Assembly: GCA_900116485.1 (NCBI GenBank) | Contig: FPAX01000001.1 | Coordinates: 620,001 to 684,000 of the forward strand | Source of the DNA: Selenomonas sp. GACV-9 | GTDB lineage: Bacteria > Bacillota > Negativicutes > Selenomonadales > Selenomonadaceae | DNA: 64,000 nucleotides | Direction: 5' to 3' | In this document: one piece after another, positions 52,336 through 61,499 of the stretch | Numbering within the stretch: position 1 is the first letter of the stretch | Layout of the letters: each line of letters begins with the position of its first letter | The notes under the pieces: model-generated | What the model was told of the DNA's origin: nothing | Databases searched by the model: none | What the model saw: only the letters and a program-made list of their open reading frames with translations | Position numbers and translations under genes: made by a program

Positions 52336-53358
52336 TTATTTGATTTCGCGAATCCACCCTTCCGGTGCCTCAATCGTACCCATCTGGATGCCACGGAGTT
52401 CATTGTAGAGCTTGGTAAGTACCGGGCCCATCTCATCCATGCCACTGGGGAAACAGATTTCCTCGCCGTGGTTGACAACTTTGCCTACCGGACAGATGAC
52501 AGCAGCCGTACCACAGAGGCCAGCCTCAGCAAAGTCCTTGAGCTCCGTGAACTTGACCGGACGATGCTCAACTGTGTAACCAAGTTTCTCAGCCAACGTG
52601 ACCAGCGAGCGGCGCGTGATTGACGGCAGGATAGAATCGGATTTCGGCGTGACGATCTTGTTGTCCTTCGTGACGAACAAGAAATTAGCGCCGCCCGTCT
52701 CTTCTACATAGGTGCGGGTTGCCGCATCGAGATACATATTCTCATCATAGCCGTTCTCATGGGCCAGGATGTATGGATGAAGGCTCATGGCATAGTTAAG
52801 GCCAGCTTTGATGTTGCCCGTACCGTGCGGGGCTGCACGGTCAAAGTCGCTGACACAGATCGTGATCGGCTTGATACCATTCTTGAAGTAGGAACCAACC
52901 GGCGTACCAAACAGGCGGAACTGATACTCATCAGCTGGTTTGACACCGATGACCGGGCCCGTTGCAAAAATATACGGACGCAGGTAAAGCGCACCGCCCG
53001 TCTCATATGGCGGGATCCAATCCTCGTTGGCCTTGACGACCTGATCGACAGCTTCGAGGAACATCTCCTCAGGAACCGGCGGCATTACCAGGCGTTTTGC
53101 CGAATCCACCATGCGTTTAGCGTTCATGTCCGGACGGAAGGTTACTACCTTGCCATCTTTCGTCTTATACGCCTTAAGACCTTCAAATACCTCCTGGCAA
53201 TACTGCAGGATGCCAGCGCACTCATTAATAACGACATTGGCGTCTTCCGTAAGCTCGCCCTTGCCCCATTTGCCATCTTTGTAGTTTGCTACATAACGTT
53301 TCGTAATCGGCTGATAGCTGAATCCGAGATTCGTCCAGTCAACATTTACCTTTGCCAT
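52336..53358 (-). CDS. ilvE: Branched-chain amino acid aminotransferase
   Basis: 340-aa fold type IV PLP transaminase for Leu/Ile/Val. Catalytic lysine region NIKAGLNYAMSLHPYILAHENGY, ATRTYVEETGGANFLFVTKDN, and LCGTAAVICPVGKV. Start taken at ATG 53358 (MAKVNVDW), 7 bases after AAGGGG; an ATG 6 bases upstream is too close to the ribosome site. Monocistronic. Confidence 0.95.
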   Translation of the reverse strand: MAKVNVDWTNLGFSYQPITKRYVANYKDGKWGKGELTEDANVVINECAGILQYCQEVFEGLKAYKTKDGKVVTFRPDMNAKRMVDSAKRLVMPPVPEEMFLEAVDQVVKANEDWIPPYETGGALYLRPYIFATGPVIGVKPADEYQFRLFGTPVGSYFKNGIKPITICVSDFDRAAPHGTGNIKAGLNYAMSLHPYILAHENGYDENMYLDAATRTYVEETGGANFLFVTKDNKIVTPKSDSILPSITRRSLVTLAEKLGYTVEHRPVKFTELKDFAEAGLCGTAAVICPVGKVVNHGEEICFPSGMDEMGPVLTKLYNELRGIQMGTIEAPEGWIREIK

Positions 53359-53494
53359 GTTCATGCCCCTTTTCTTTATCAAAGTAACTATATTCTAGTC
53401 CTAGGCTATACAGATGTCAATATGTAAAGTGTCGTTTTATCCATTTCCTGCATCATTTTTTTATTTACGTATTTCTTGTGCGCACATTCGTTTA

Positions 53495-55054
53495 TCATTT
53501 AAGCTGTATTTCCCGCAATTTCATCCGGGCCGCTGGCAAATGTTCACGGATATCCGAGGCAATCAAGGATTCGCCTTTCTGCTCAGCAGCCAGATCGCCA
53601 GCCAGGCCATGCAAGTAAACGCCGAGCAGCGGTGCCAACGCGCTTTCGGTCTGTTTCATGAGTCCGGCAATCGTCCCCGCCAGCACGTCGCCACTGCCAG
53701 CCGTTGCCATCCCTGCGTTGCCCTTAGTCGTAAAGAATGCATCGCCATCTGGATAAGCCACCAACGTGCATTCGCTCTTGACCACAAACACGCATTGATA
53801 TTCTGCCGCCGCCTCGCGCACGATGGGCAGCAATGATTCCCTAAGTTCCGGCACCGTGACACCAAGCAGCCCTGCCATCTCACCAAGATGCGGCGTAAGC
53901 ACCGGCACCTGGGGCAAACGGGCAAGGTCATCGGGCTGACGGCTGAACGCATAAATTGCATCAGCATCGAGCAATAGCGGCTTCTGGACCTTCGCCGCAA
54001 AGAGGCGGACAAGCTCCATTGTTTCGACTGCCCGTCCGAGCCCCGGCCCAATGAGCACCGCATCATATGATTCGGCCAGCGACAACAGCTGCGCTAAAGC
54101 CTGCTCGCCGCCTAGGATGCCCTCAGCTGTCTCGGTCAGTGGCACCGTCATGACTTCCGTAAGCTTTGTCTCCAGAATATCATGGACGCTCTGCGGCACG
54201 GCCAGCGTCACGATGCCCGCACCTGCCCGCAGTGCCGCCGATGCGGCCAGTACCGCGGCACCTGTCATGCCATGCGAGCCAGCTACCACGAGAATGCGCC
54301 CGCAGCTGCCCTTATGCGCTGCACGGCTGCGCGGCGGCAAAAGTCCTGCCGCCATCGCATCATCAAGCAGCGCCTGCTTAATTTCTTCCTGCTGCAATAA
54401 TCCAACCGGAATCCCAATGTCATCCACAAACAGCTGCCCCGTCACATCTGCCCCCGGGCTGAGCAGCTGTCCGATTTTGGGCAAGCCAAGTGCCAGCGTA
54501 GCCGTCGCATGCACAGCTACACTCGGAATCCTGCCCGTATCAGCCTCCACACCGCTCGGCACATCGATTGCCAGCACCGGTTTGGCGGCTTCATTTACCT
54601 CTTCGATGAGCCGCAAGGTCTTCTTGCGCAACTCGCCTTCAAATCCCGTACCAAGTATACCGTCCACGATACCATCAGTAAATTTCAAAGCAAAATGCAA
54701 TCTGTCCCAATCGCGATCACTCTCCAGCACATGCATCTCCACCCCCATTGCCATGAGTGCCTTATGCATAGCCGCCGTTGCTTGCGAAAAATGCGCCATT
54801 TCCCCCGCTAGGAACACCTTGACTTTCGCTCCCATATTCTGCAAGTGACGCGCTACTGCGAGGGCATCACCGCCATTGTTGCCGCTGCCGGCCAGCACAC
54901 AGAGATTCCTGCCCGCTACACCGGCAAGTATCTTCTCCATGATTTCTGCCGTCCTATGGCCGGCATTTTCCATCAGCACGACTGTCGGCAGTCCATATTT
55001 TTCTGCCGCCATCTTATCGATATTGCGCATCTGCGCCTTGAATGCTACCTTCAT
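53495..55054 (-). CDS. nnr: Bifunctional NAD(P)H-hydrate epimerase/dehydratase
   Basis: 519-aa metabolite-repair enzyme. N-terminal YjeF epimerase (~1-215; LMENAGHRTAEIM, GSGNNGGDALAVARHL, DVPSGVEADTG) fused to the C-terminal ADP-dependent dehydratase (~230-519; GSHGMTGAAVLAASAALRAGAG, LTPHLGEMAGLLG, KGNAGMATAGSGDVLAGTIA). Start ATG 55054 overlaps the acpS stop by 4 bp (ATGA). Confidence 0.95.
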   Translation of the reverse strand: MKVAFKAQMRNIDKMAAEKYGLPTVVLMENAGHRTAEIMEKILAGVAGRNLCVLAGSGNNGGDALAVARHLQNMGAKVKVFLAGEMAHFSQATAAMHKALMAMGVEMHVLESDRDWDRLHFALKFTDGIVDGILGTGFEGELRKKTLRLIEEVNEAAKPVLAIDVPSGVEADTGRIPSVAVHATATLALGLPKIGQLLSPGADVTGQLFVDDIGIPVGLLQQEEIKQALLDDAMAAGLLPPRSRAAHKGSCGRILVVAGSHGMTGAAVLAASAALRAGAGIVTLAVPQSVHDILETKLTEVMTVPLTETAEGILGGEQALAQLLSLAESYDAVLIGPGLGRAVETMELVRLFAAKVQKPLLLDADAIYAFSRQPDDLARLPQVPVLTPHLGEMAGLLGVTVPELRESLLPIVREAAAEYQCVFVVKSECTLVAYPDGDAFFTTKGNAGMATAGSGDVLAGTIAGLMKQTESALAPLLGVYLHGLAGDLAAEQKGESLIASDIREHLPAARMKLREIQLK

Positions 55055-55428
55055 GACTGTTCCTCCATCACACATTGTGCCGTCGCATAATTCTTCGTAT
55101 GACTCAGCGAGATCCACACCCGATCAATCCGCCGCTCTTTCGCCAGCCCCGCAAAATGACCGGTCAACTCAACCTGCGGGCATCCTAACGCATCAGGCAG
55201 GATCTCAATATCCTGCAAAGTGCCCTCCCGCAGCCCTGTTCCAAAGGCCTTGAGCACGGCCTCCTTGCCCGCAAACCGCGCGGCATAGCTCTCAGCCTGC
55301 TGCGCGCCCCGGCTGTCACAATACTGCCGTTCAGCCGCTGTATACACCCGCTCGCAAAACCTCGGATTTGCGATTGCCTTGCGAACCCGTTCCACCTCAA
55401 CGATGTCTGTTCCTATGCCCCGTATCAA
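55051..55428 (-). CDS. acpS: Holo-[acyl-carrier-protein] synthase
   Basis: 125-aa phosphopantetheinyl transferase. GIGTDIVEVERVRKA and AARFAGKEAVLKAFGTGL hold the metal and CoA contacts. Slightly longer than average by a C-terminal tail overlapping nnr; the acpS-nnr order is common in Firmicutes. A variant of the dispersed palindrome codes for ELTGH here. Confidence 0.95.
   Translation of the reverse strand: MIRGIGTDIVEVERVRKAIANPRFCERVYTAAERQYCDSRGAQQAESYAARFAGKEAVLKAFGTGLREGTLQDIEILPDALGCPQVELTGHFAGLAKERRIDRVWISLSHTKNYATAQCVMEEQS
55156..55167. repeat. Dispersed palindrome variant in acpS
   Basis: ATGACCGGTCAA; one base off TTGACNNGTCAA. Confidence 0.55.
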
Positions 55429-55457
55429 CTTCCTATCACCTCAACTACCATTATACA

Positions 55458-55486
55458 ACAAACAAGCCGACTCGTAAGCCGGCTTG
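55458..55486 (-). terminator. Terminator of motA-motB
   Basis: Minus strand AAGCCGGCTtacgAGTCGGCTT followed by GTTTGTTG. Confidence 0.75.
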
Positions 55487-55492
55487 CCAAAA

Positions 55493-56365
55493 TCAATATG
55501 AAGTTCCTGCAATCGAACTACCTGCAGAACCAGCGGTCGCTGGGATATTGTTCGTCGTGCCACTGGTAGGCATTCCATCAGCTCCCGTGTCAGACGCGCT
55601 GGCACTCTTTTCCTCTGGATTGAACCGATACGTACGGGCAATGAACACCTCGACACGACGGTTCTGCTGCCGCCCTGCATCAGTCTTGTTGTCCGCAATC
55701 GGGCGATATTCGCTATAGCCGATAGCGCTGAACCGTGCCGGATTCATCGAAGGATTGCTTGCCAAAAGTGCCTTCATGAAGTTCATCGCACGCGTCGAGC
55801 TGAGCTCCCAGTTAGAAGGGAACTGCGCCGTATTGATGGGAACATTATCCGTATGTCCCGATACGACCACGCGCTCCGGTACAGACCCCAACAGCCCGGC
55901 TACCACCGGAATGATTGACTGTGCCTGTCCCACCAGCTGTGCCGACCCCGAAGGGAACAGTGCCCGTTCCTTGATGCGAATCATCAGCCCTTCTTCACTG
56001 AGCTGTGTGCTGAGCTGCTCATCAAGCTGATTCTGCTCGATATATTCCTGCATTTTCTTCTGGAGTTCCTCGAGCTGCTGATTCTCAGCCAGATAGGCGT
56101 GATTACCTTTATCCTCGTCGGATGGCATCTCTGCCCGGCGGCCAACATTCGGTCCCATCTGGTTAAAGAACGAGGGGCCGCCCATATTGAACGCCGAACT
56201 GAAAGCCTGTGAGAGTTCCGCCATCTTTTTCTGGTCTGTCTGTGAAATAGCGAACAGGGCGATGAAGAGAGCCAACAAGAGCGTCATGAGGTCAGAATAC
56301 GGCAGGAGCCACGGCTCACCTTCATGTTCTTCATGAGGCGCTTCATGTTTCTTTCTAGCCATCAA
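55493..56365 (-). CDS. motB: Flagellar motor stator protein MotB
   Basis: 290-aa stator subunit. One N-terminal helix with the proton/ion-binding aspartate in PYSDLMTLLLALFIALFA (~residue 26), a plug/linker rich in E/Q, and an OmpA-like peptidoglycan domain (VVSGHTDNVPINTAQFPSNWELSSTRA). A Ser/Gly/Thr-rich C-terminal tail of ~45 aa is unusual. Overlap-free 2 bp after motA. Confidence 0.94.
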   Translation of the reverse strand: MMARKKHEAPHEEHEGEPWLLPYSDLMTLLLALFIALFAISQTDQKKMAELSQAFSSAFNMGGPSFFNQMGPNVGRRAEMPSDEDKGNHAYLAENQQLEELQKKMQEYIEQNQLDEQLSTQLSEEGLMIRIKERALFPSGSAQLVGQAQSIIPVVAGLLGSVPERVVVSGHTDNVPINTAQFPSNWELSSTRAMNFMKALLASNPSMNPARFSAIGYSEYRPIADNKTDAGRQQNRRVEVFIARTYRFNPEEKSASASDTGADGMPTSGTTNNIPATAGSAGSSIAGTSY

Positions 56366-56366
56366 A

Positions 56367-57140
56367 TCACTCCTTCTTCAAGCCTTCACGCTCAGACTGC
56401 GGAATGAATACCATCAGCTTAGCCTCAATCTGCGTCGGCGAGTCGCCGGCCTGCAGAGACAGGATGCCCTCGATAATCATGCGCTTTTCACTGACCTCTG
56501 CCTTGGACAAGAGTTTCAGCTTGTTAGCCATCGGCAGGTAAACAACATATGCGGTAAAGATACCGAGAATCGTAGCAACGAATGCTGCTGCAATAGCATG
56601 ACCCAGTTTATTGACGTCGTTCAGGTTACCCAGTGCTGCGATAAGACCGATAACGGCGCCCAATACACCAAGGGTCGGCGCGTACAGACCAGCCTGCTCC
56701 AGCATAGCACGGCCCTCGGAGTGACGTTCCTGCATGACAGCCAGCTCTGCATCGAGTACATCGCCAACGAAATCAGGATCCATACCATCGATAACCATGC
56801 TCAAACCTGTGCGAAAGAACGGATCATCAATATCCTGTACCTTGCTCTCCAAAGCCAGGATACCTTCACGACGGGCAATCTGCGAAAGCTCAATGAAGAG
56901 ACTCAAGAGTTCTGCCTTTTCATGAAGTGCCGGTTTGAAGAATACCATCTTGATCAGCCCAGGCAACTTTTTCAGCTGATTCATATTGAAGGCTGTAAAC
57001 AAACAGGAGAAAGTACCGCAAATGATGATAAGGAATGCTGCCGGGTTATTCAGTGAGCTAATCGGTGCACCTTTTATGATCATACCTACGAATACGGAGA
57101 TAAGACCACCGACCGCACCTATGACTGTTGAAATTTCCAA
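56367..57140 (-). CDS. motA: Flagellar motor stator protein MotA
   Basis: 257-aa stator with four membrane helices; LPGLIKMVFFKP and ALESKVQDIDDPFFRTGLSMVIDG in the cytoplasmic loop, GVLGAVIGLIAALGNLND near TM3. Start taken as TTG 57140 (MEISTVIGAVGGLISVFVG) because GGGGGG lies 8 bases upstream and the family begins with this helix; an ATG 20 codons upstream would add a hydrophilic tail. Operon with motB; no other flagellar gene nearby. Confidence 0.93.
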   Translation of the reverse strand: MEISTVIGAVGGLISVFVGMIIKGAPISSLNNPAAFLIIICGTFSCLFTAFNMNQLKKLPGLIKMVFFKPALHEKAELLSLFIELSQIARREGILALESKVQDIDDPFFRTGLSMVIDGMDPDFVGDVLDAELAVMQERHSEGRAMLEQAGLYAPTLGVLGAVIGLIAALGNLNDVNKLGHAIAAAFVATILGIFTAYVVYLPMANKLKLLSKAEVSEKRMIIEGILSLQAGDSPTQIEAKLMVFIPQSEREGLKKE

Positions 57141-57383
57141 AATAAAAGCCCCCCTATTTCTTCCATTATCTTCCATTGATTCCTTGGAATGAAATCCCAA
57201 ATCTCGCTACATCTACTACTACACACTTATATAATTCCATGCAAACGCCAAAAATCCTACTCTCCTCCTGCTAAAAAAAATATATTTTTTATGATAAATT
57301 TTCATTATCATATCATATATTTGTCAGAAATATGATATAATAAGAGGGAGATAAGACTAGTTTATACAGAAAGAAGCGATAAC

Positions 57384-58271
57384 ATGGAATTACGACAACT
57401 TGAATATTTCCAGATGGCAAGCCGCCTGCGAAATATCACCCGGGCTGCCGAACGGCTCCGTGTCTCTCAGCCAAACATTACCGTGGCCATCAAGAAACTG
57501 GAAGCTGAGCTTGGCATCCAGCTCTTTGACCGCAGCCAAAAGCAGCTGTCTCTCACCCCCGAGGGCGCTGTCTTCCTGAATCGCGTCGAACTTGCCCTGC
57601 GCAACATCCAAGATGCGGTCCTTGAAGTCAATGACTACAAACAGCTACAGAAAGGTACCATCAAGATTGGTATCCCACCGATGATGGGTGCGTACCTGTT
57701 CCCGAAGATTTTCTCGAGCTTCCAGCGCCGCTATTCCCATCTTGACATCTTCATGCACGAGGAAGGTTCGATGTCGATTCGCGAGCAACTCGAACGTGAT
57801 GAACTTGACTTCGGCATCATCATCATCTCGGGCGCTTCCAACCATCTGCAGCTCCTGCCGATGTCGAAGAATCAGGTCGTCTGCTGCGTACCAGAAGACA
57901 GCCCGCTCGCGAAAAAGAAATCCCTTTCGCTGCAGGATGTTGCCGATGCCAATGTCGTCATGATGAAGGAAGGGTCCTTCCTGCGCCAGACTATCCTGAC
58001 CAAGATGAAGGCCGAAAACATCACGCCAAACATCGTGCTGGAATCCAATCAGGTCATCACGCTCAAGGGCCTCGTGGCCAGCGGCGTTGGTGTTGCATTC
58101 CTCCTTGATATGGTAGTCGAAGACACACCGGGTGTCAAGGCTATCCCATTATCTGATCCGATTTTTGTCGATGTCGGACTTGCCTGGAAAAAAGATCGCT
58201 ATATCTCCAAGGCTGCGCAATCCTTCATTGACTTCTGCAAGGATTTGCTCAAAAAGAAACACGAACATTAA
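57384..58271 (+). CDS. LysR-type transcriptional regulator
   Basis: 295-aa LTTR: N-terminal HTH (MELRQLEYFQMASRLRNITRAAERLRVSQPNITVAIKKLEAELG) and a two-lobed effector domain (KGTIKIGIPPMMGAYLFPKIFSSFQRRYSHLDI). Convergent with larA and divergent from motA; target not evident, with larA-dcu the nearest metabolic genes. Confidence 0.93.
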   Translation: MELRQLEYFQMASRLRNITRAAERLRVSQPNITVAIKKLEAELGIQLFDRSQKQLSLTPEGAVFLNRVELALRNIQDAVLEVNDYKQLQKGTIKIGIPPMMGAYLFPKIFSSFQRRYSHLDIFMHEEGSMSIREQLERDELDFGIIIISGASNHLQLLPMSKNQVVCCVPEDSPLAKKKSLSLQDVADANVVMMKEGSFLRQTILTKMKAENITPNIVLESNQVITLKGLVASGVGVAFLLDMVVEDTPGVKAIPLSDPIFVDVGLAWKKDRYISKAAQSFIDFCKDLLKKKHEH

Positions 58272-58316
58272 AAAGTTGGCTGTGACAATCTCCCATTTGT
58301 CACAGCCAACTTTTTT
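58272..58316. terminator. Bidirectional terminator between lysR and larA
   Basis: AAAAAGTTGGCTGTGACA/TGTCACAGCCAACTTTTTT, a perfect 18-bp stem. Confidence 0.92.
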
Positions 58317-58320
58317 GCTG

Positions 58321-59592
58321 TCATGCCAAAAGCGGAACCGTCAGGCTTCCCGTTGGCATCAAGATATATTTCGGATCATCACCTACATACTGGCTGGCCA
58401 GCTGCAGAGCCTCCGCAACCGTATCCACGGCACCGGCAAACAACATGTCCTTAGCCAGCTGTCTGTCCAGCCCCGTAACGAGGATAAAATGTGCCTTCTT
58501 CGTGAGCCTTGTGACTGCATACGCCTTATTGGCGCCAATCACGAAACGTTCCTTGAGCTTGGCCTCAATCGCATCAGCAGTCTTGAGCTCCCGGCAGGCC
58601 TCTTCGAGGACCTTGCTGCCGCTGCCCTCCTCGCATTCTGCCAGCAGGATGACAACGCCACCCTGGCGCGTAGCCAGCACTGCATTATCCATCGTCTTCT
58701 GCATCTGATAGACATTGATATCCTTCGGATAGCCGCCACAGCTGGCAATGGTGATATCGGCCTGCTGCTTGATGGGCACGCCATATACTTCATCGACAAA
58801 CTTGCAAGCTTCCTGATGAGCCTTGATGTAATCACCGGCAAAGATGCGCAGGAAACGATGCTCAGCATCGAGGATCGCATTGAATAAGATGACGCTGCGC
58901 CCTTTTGCCCACAAAGCTACGCCTTCCATCTGATCCTCATAGACCGGATTGCCCTCCGTACGGCCAAGACCCGCATTGGGATCCATCATGAAACTGTGGT
59001 TCTTGCGGACAGTCTCCATCGCCGCACAACCTGGCAAGACAGCCTTACGGCCACCACCATAGCCACTGAAATAATGATGGACTATTGTTCCGGTCAATAT
59101 GACATGATCACTATGGCAAATATGCTTGTTGATCAGCACTGGCGTAAACCGGCTCGTCGTGCCAAAGTATTCGAAGTCCTCGGGCACATTGCAGTCACTG
59201 TTGAACATCTTCAGACGGCTGGCAACCTCCTTGCCAACGCCCTCTTCCATTTCCTCCTGAGTCATCAGGCGGTGCGTGCCCAGCGAAAATACGATCTGCA
59301 TATTCTCATCGGGCACCCCGAGCCGGTTCAGTTCATTGACCAGTACCGGCATGAAATCAAAGCTGTTGGCCACGCGCGTAGGGTCATTGCAAATGAATGT
59401 AACCGTATCCCCTGGCTTTATGACCTTATCGATAGGCGCCTGGCCGATAGGATGATATACAGCTTCCAGTACCGCCTGCGCAACATCCGTCAGCGGCTCG
59501 ACCTTCGGCATCTCAATCACTTTCAATACTTTCGTTTCATCCAGCTGGAACGACTTAGTTCCATGTCCATAGTGAAATTCATATTCTTTCAT
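58321..59592 (-). CDS. larA: LarA-family nickel-dependent racemase
   Basis: 423-aa LarA homologue. All residues known to hold the nickel-pincer cofactor are in place: NDPTRV, SLGTHRLMT, IVHHYFSGYGGGRKAVLPG (His and Lys) and RKNHSFM. LarA interconverts D- and L-lactate, but the family also includes malate and other 2-hydroxyacid racemases; without larB/C/E nearby the substrate is open. Start ATG 59592 follows GGAGGT. Downstream of dcu after a terminator. Confidence 0.9.
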   Translation of the reverse strand: MKEYEFHYGHGTKSFQLDETKVLKVIEMPKVEPLTDVAQAVLEAVYHPIGQAPIDKVIKPGDTVTFICNDPTRVANSFDFMPVLVNELNRLGVPDENMQIVFSLGTHRLMTQEEMEEGVGKEVASRLKMFNSDCNVPEDFEYFGTTSRFTPVLINKHICHSDHVILTGTIVHHYFSGYGGGRKAVLPGCAAMETVRKNHSFMMDPNAGLGRTEGNPVYEDQMEGVALWAKGRSVILFNAILDAEHRFLRIFAGDYIKAHQEACKFVDEVYGVPIKQQADITIASCGGYPKDINVYQMQKTMDNAVLATRQGGVVILLAECEEGSGSKVLEEACRELKTADAIEAKLKERFVIGANKAYAVTRLTKKAHFILVTGLDRQLAKDMLFAGAVDTVAEALQLASQYVGDDPKYILMPTGSLTVPLLA

Positions 59593-59627
59593 CAAAGCCT
59601 GCACCTCCTAAAAGCTCCATATAGTAG

Positions 59628-59662
59628 AAAAAGATGACATCGCTGATGTCATCTTTTTCATT
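59628..59662. terminator. Terminator between dcu and larA
   Basis: AAAAAGATGACATC gct GATGTCATCTTTTT, perfect 14-bp stem with T runs both ways. Confidence 0.92.
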
Positions 59663-59678
59663 GTCTCTAGCGAATTGC

Positions 59679-61019
59679 TTAGTAGAGAATATGTGCCAAT
59701 ACATAGCCAACGCAGCAGCCCGTGAATACGCCCAGCAGACCTGGGATCATGAAGCTGTGGTTGAGGATGTATTTACCAATCTTCGTCGTACCCGAACGGT
59801 CAAAACCGATGCAGGCAAGGTCAGACGGATAAGTCGGCAGGAAGAAGTAACCATAGATTGCCGAGATGAAGGAAATGATGACAACCGGATCGGTGCCAAT
59901 ACCCAAAGCCATCGGGACAACGATAGATACAGCAGCTGCCTGCGAGTTAACGAGTTTCGAAGTGAAGAAGGCAATCAGTGCATATGCCCACGGATAGGTC
60001 TGTACAGCCGAACCAAGGACTTCCTTGAGGAATGCCATATGGTTGGAGAAGTACGTATCTGCCATCCAGGCAACGCCGTATACCGAGATGACTGCAACCA
60101 GACCAGAACGGAATACCTGGCTGTTGCCAACATCTTTTGCCTTGATCTTGCAAGTGAAGAGAATGATGGCACCCATGAACAGCATGATCATCTGGATGAC
60201 CGTCGTCATGGAAATTGCCTTCATGACACCCTTAGCATTCGGGAAATGCGGCAGGAGCTGCGGGTTGTTGCCGAGGAACGCGATAACGATGATACCGATG
60301 AAGAAGATATACATTGCATGATAATACGAAGACGGGAGATCTTTATCGATGAGACTTTCCGTATCACCAAAAACGTACTCTTTAGCTTCCGGATCTTTGA
60401 TAAGTTCCTGGAACTCCGGATCATCTTCCAGATCCTTACCGCGGGAATAGCTGTACATAGCAGCAACGATTACACCGCACAACGTAGCCGGAATCGAAAC
60501 CATGAGCAGGTTCAATACCGTATACGGCAGGCCAGCAGCCGAGAAGAAACCGATGAAACCAACCAGGGCAACGGATACCGGCGATGCGCTGATACCCATC
60601 TGCGAGGAAACAGATGCTACTGCCATCGGACGCTCCGGACGGATGCCTTCTTTGATGGCAATATCATAGATGATCGGGAACATCGTGTAAACAACGTGAC
60701 CCGTGCCGCAGAGAATCGTCAGCAGCCAGGTGGTGATTGGTGCATACAGCGTGATGCGTTTCGGGTTGCTGCGCAGGAATTTCTCTGCGTATTTGAGCAT
60801 GACCGTAAGACCACCAGACGTCTGCAGGAAGCCCGCGCAGGTAACGACCGCCATGATGGTGAGCATTACATCAACCGGCGGTTTGCCTGGCTTATAGCCG
60901 AATACAAACGTAAAGATGATAAGACCGATGGCACTGACAACAGCCAGCCCGATGCCGCCATGACGCACACCAACAATCAAGCATGCGAGCAACACCAGAA
61001 AACCAAGAAGCATTTCCAT
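59679..61019 (-). CDS. Anaerobic C4-dicarboxylate transporter (DcuA/DcuB family)
   Basis: 446-aa membrane carrier for fumarate, malate, aspartate/succinate exchange. N-terminus LVLLACLIVGVRHGGIGLAV; LTILCGTGHVVYTMFPIIYD; SVSSQMGISASPVSVALVGF; C-terminal PTYPSDLACIGFDRSGTTKIGKYILNHSF are Dcu landmarks. Start ATG 61019 follows GGGGAG. Fits succinate-forming fermentation. Confidence 0.93.
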   Translation of the reverse strand: MEMLLGFLVLLACLIVGVRHGGIGLAVVSAIGLIIFTFVFGYKPGKPPVDVMLTIMAVVTCAGFLQTSGGLTVMLKYAEKFLRSNPKRITLYAPITTWLLTILCGTGHVVYTMFPIIYDIAIKEGIRPERPMAVASVSSQMGISASPVSVALVGFIGFFSAAGLPYTVLNLLMVSIPATLCGVIVAAMYSYSRGKDLEDDPEFQELIKDPEAKEYVFGDTESLIDKDLPSSYYHAMYIFFIGIIVIAFLGNNPQLLPHFPNAKGVMKAISMTTVIQMIMLFMGAIILFTCKIKAKDVGNSQVFRSGLVAVISVYGVAWMADTYFSNHMAFLKEVLGSAVQTYPWAYALIAFFTSKLVNSQAAAVSIVVPMALGIGTDPVVIISFISAIYGYFFLPTYPSDLACIGFDRSGTTKIGKYILNHSFMIPGLLGVFTGCCVGYVLAHILY

Positions 61020-61423
61020 AGTGAAAACTCCCCTTCCTAAAAAAAATAAACACAAAAACTCTTCTGTGCCCATTGCCTTACCTAATGTCTGTCAAGCTCC
61101 CATTCTTAACCCAATAGATAAGACCGACACAACATTCAGATTGATTGTATCGAATCCCCCTTGGCATATAAATTCTTCATACTTGCAATATTTCCTGCTT
61201 CCATAAAAAATATTTTATCAACTATTCAGAAAAGTGCCAACTATGATACAATCAGTCCAAACCCTTGCTTATTATACTACAAAGCATTTTCATAAGTAAA
61301 TACTATTTATTATAAAAATATTTAATAATTTATGCTATTTATTTAATATTAACCGTTATTAATCATTTTCGTTTACAGATACGCAAACTCTTTCAAACCA
61401 TAAAAAAATAAAAAAAAAATTTA
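61020..61423. other. AT-rich gene-free intergenic region
   Basis: 480 bp between divergent dcu and dapL. No gene or RNA structure seen; strongly AT-rich with poly-A tracts near 61405, carrying promoter DNA for both sides. Confidence 0.6.
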
Positions 61424-61451
61424 TTGAGAATGCATATTAATATGTTATAAT
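61424..61451 (+). promoter_or_regulatory. Promoter of dapL
   Basis: TTGAGA - 16 bp - TATAAT. Confidence 0.72.
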
Positions 61452-61499
61452 ATGCTAAAAAGTTATATTAGTAAACACATACTTCAGGAGGTTTTATTT

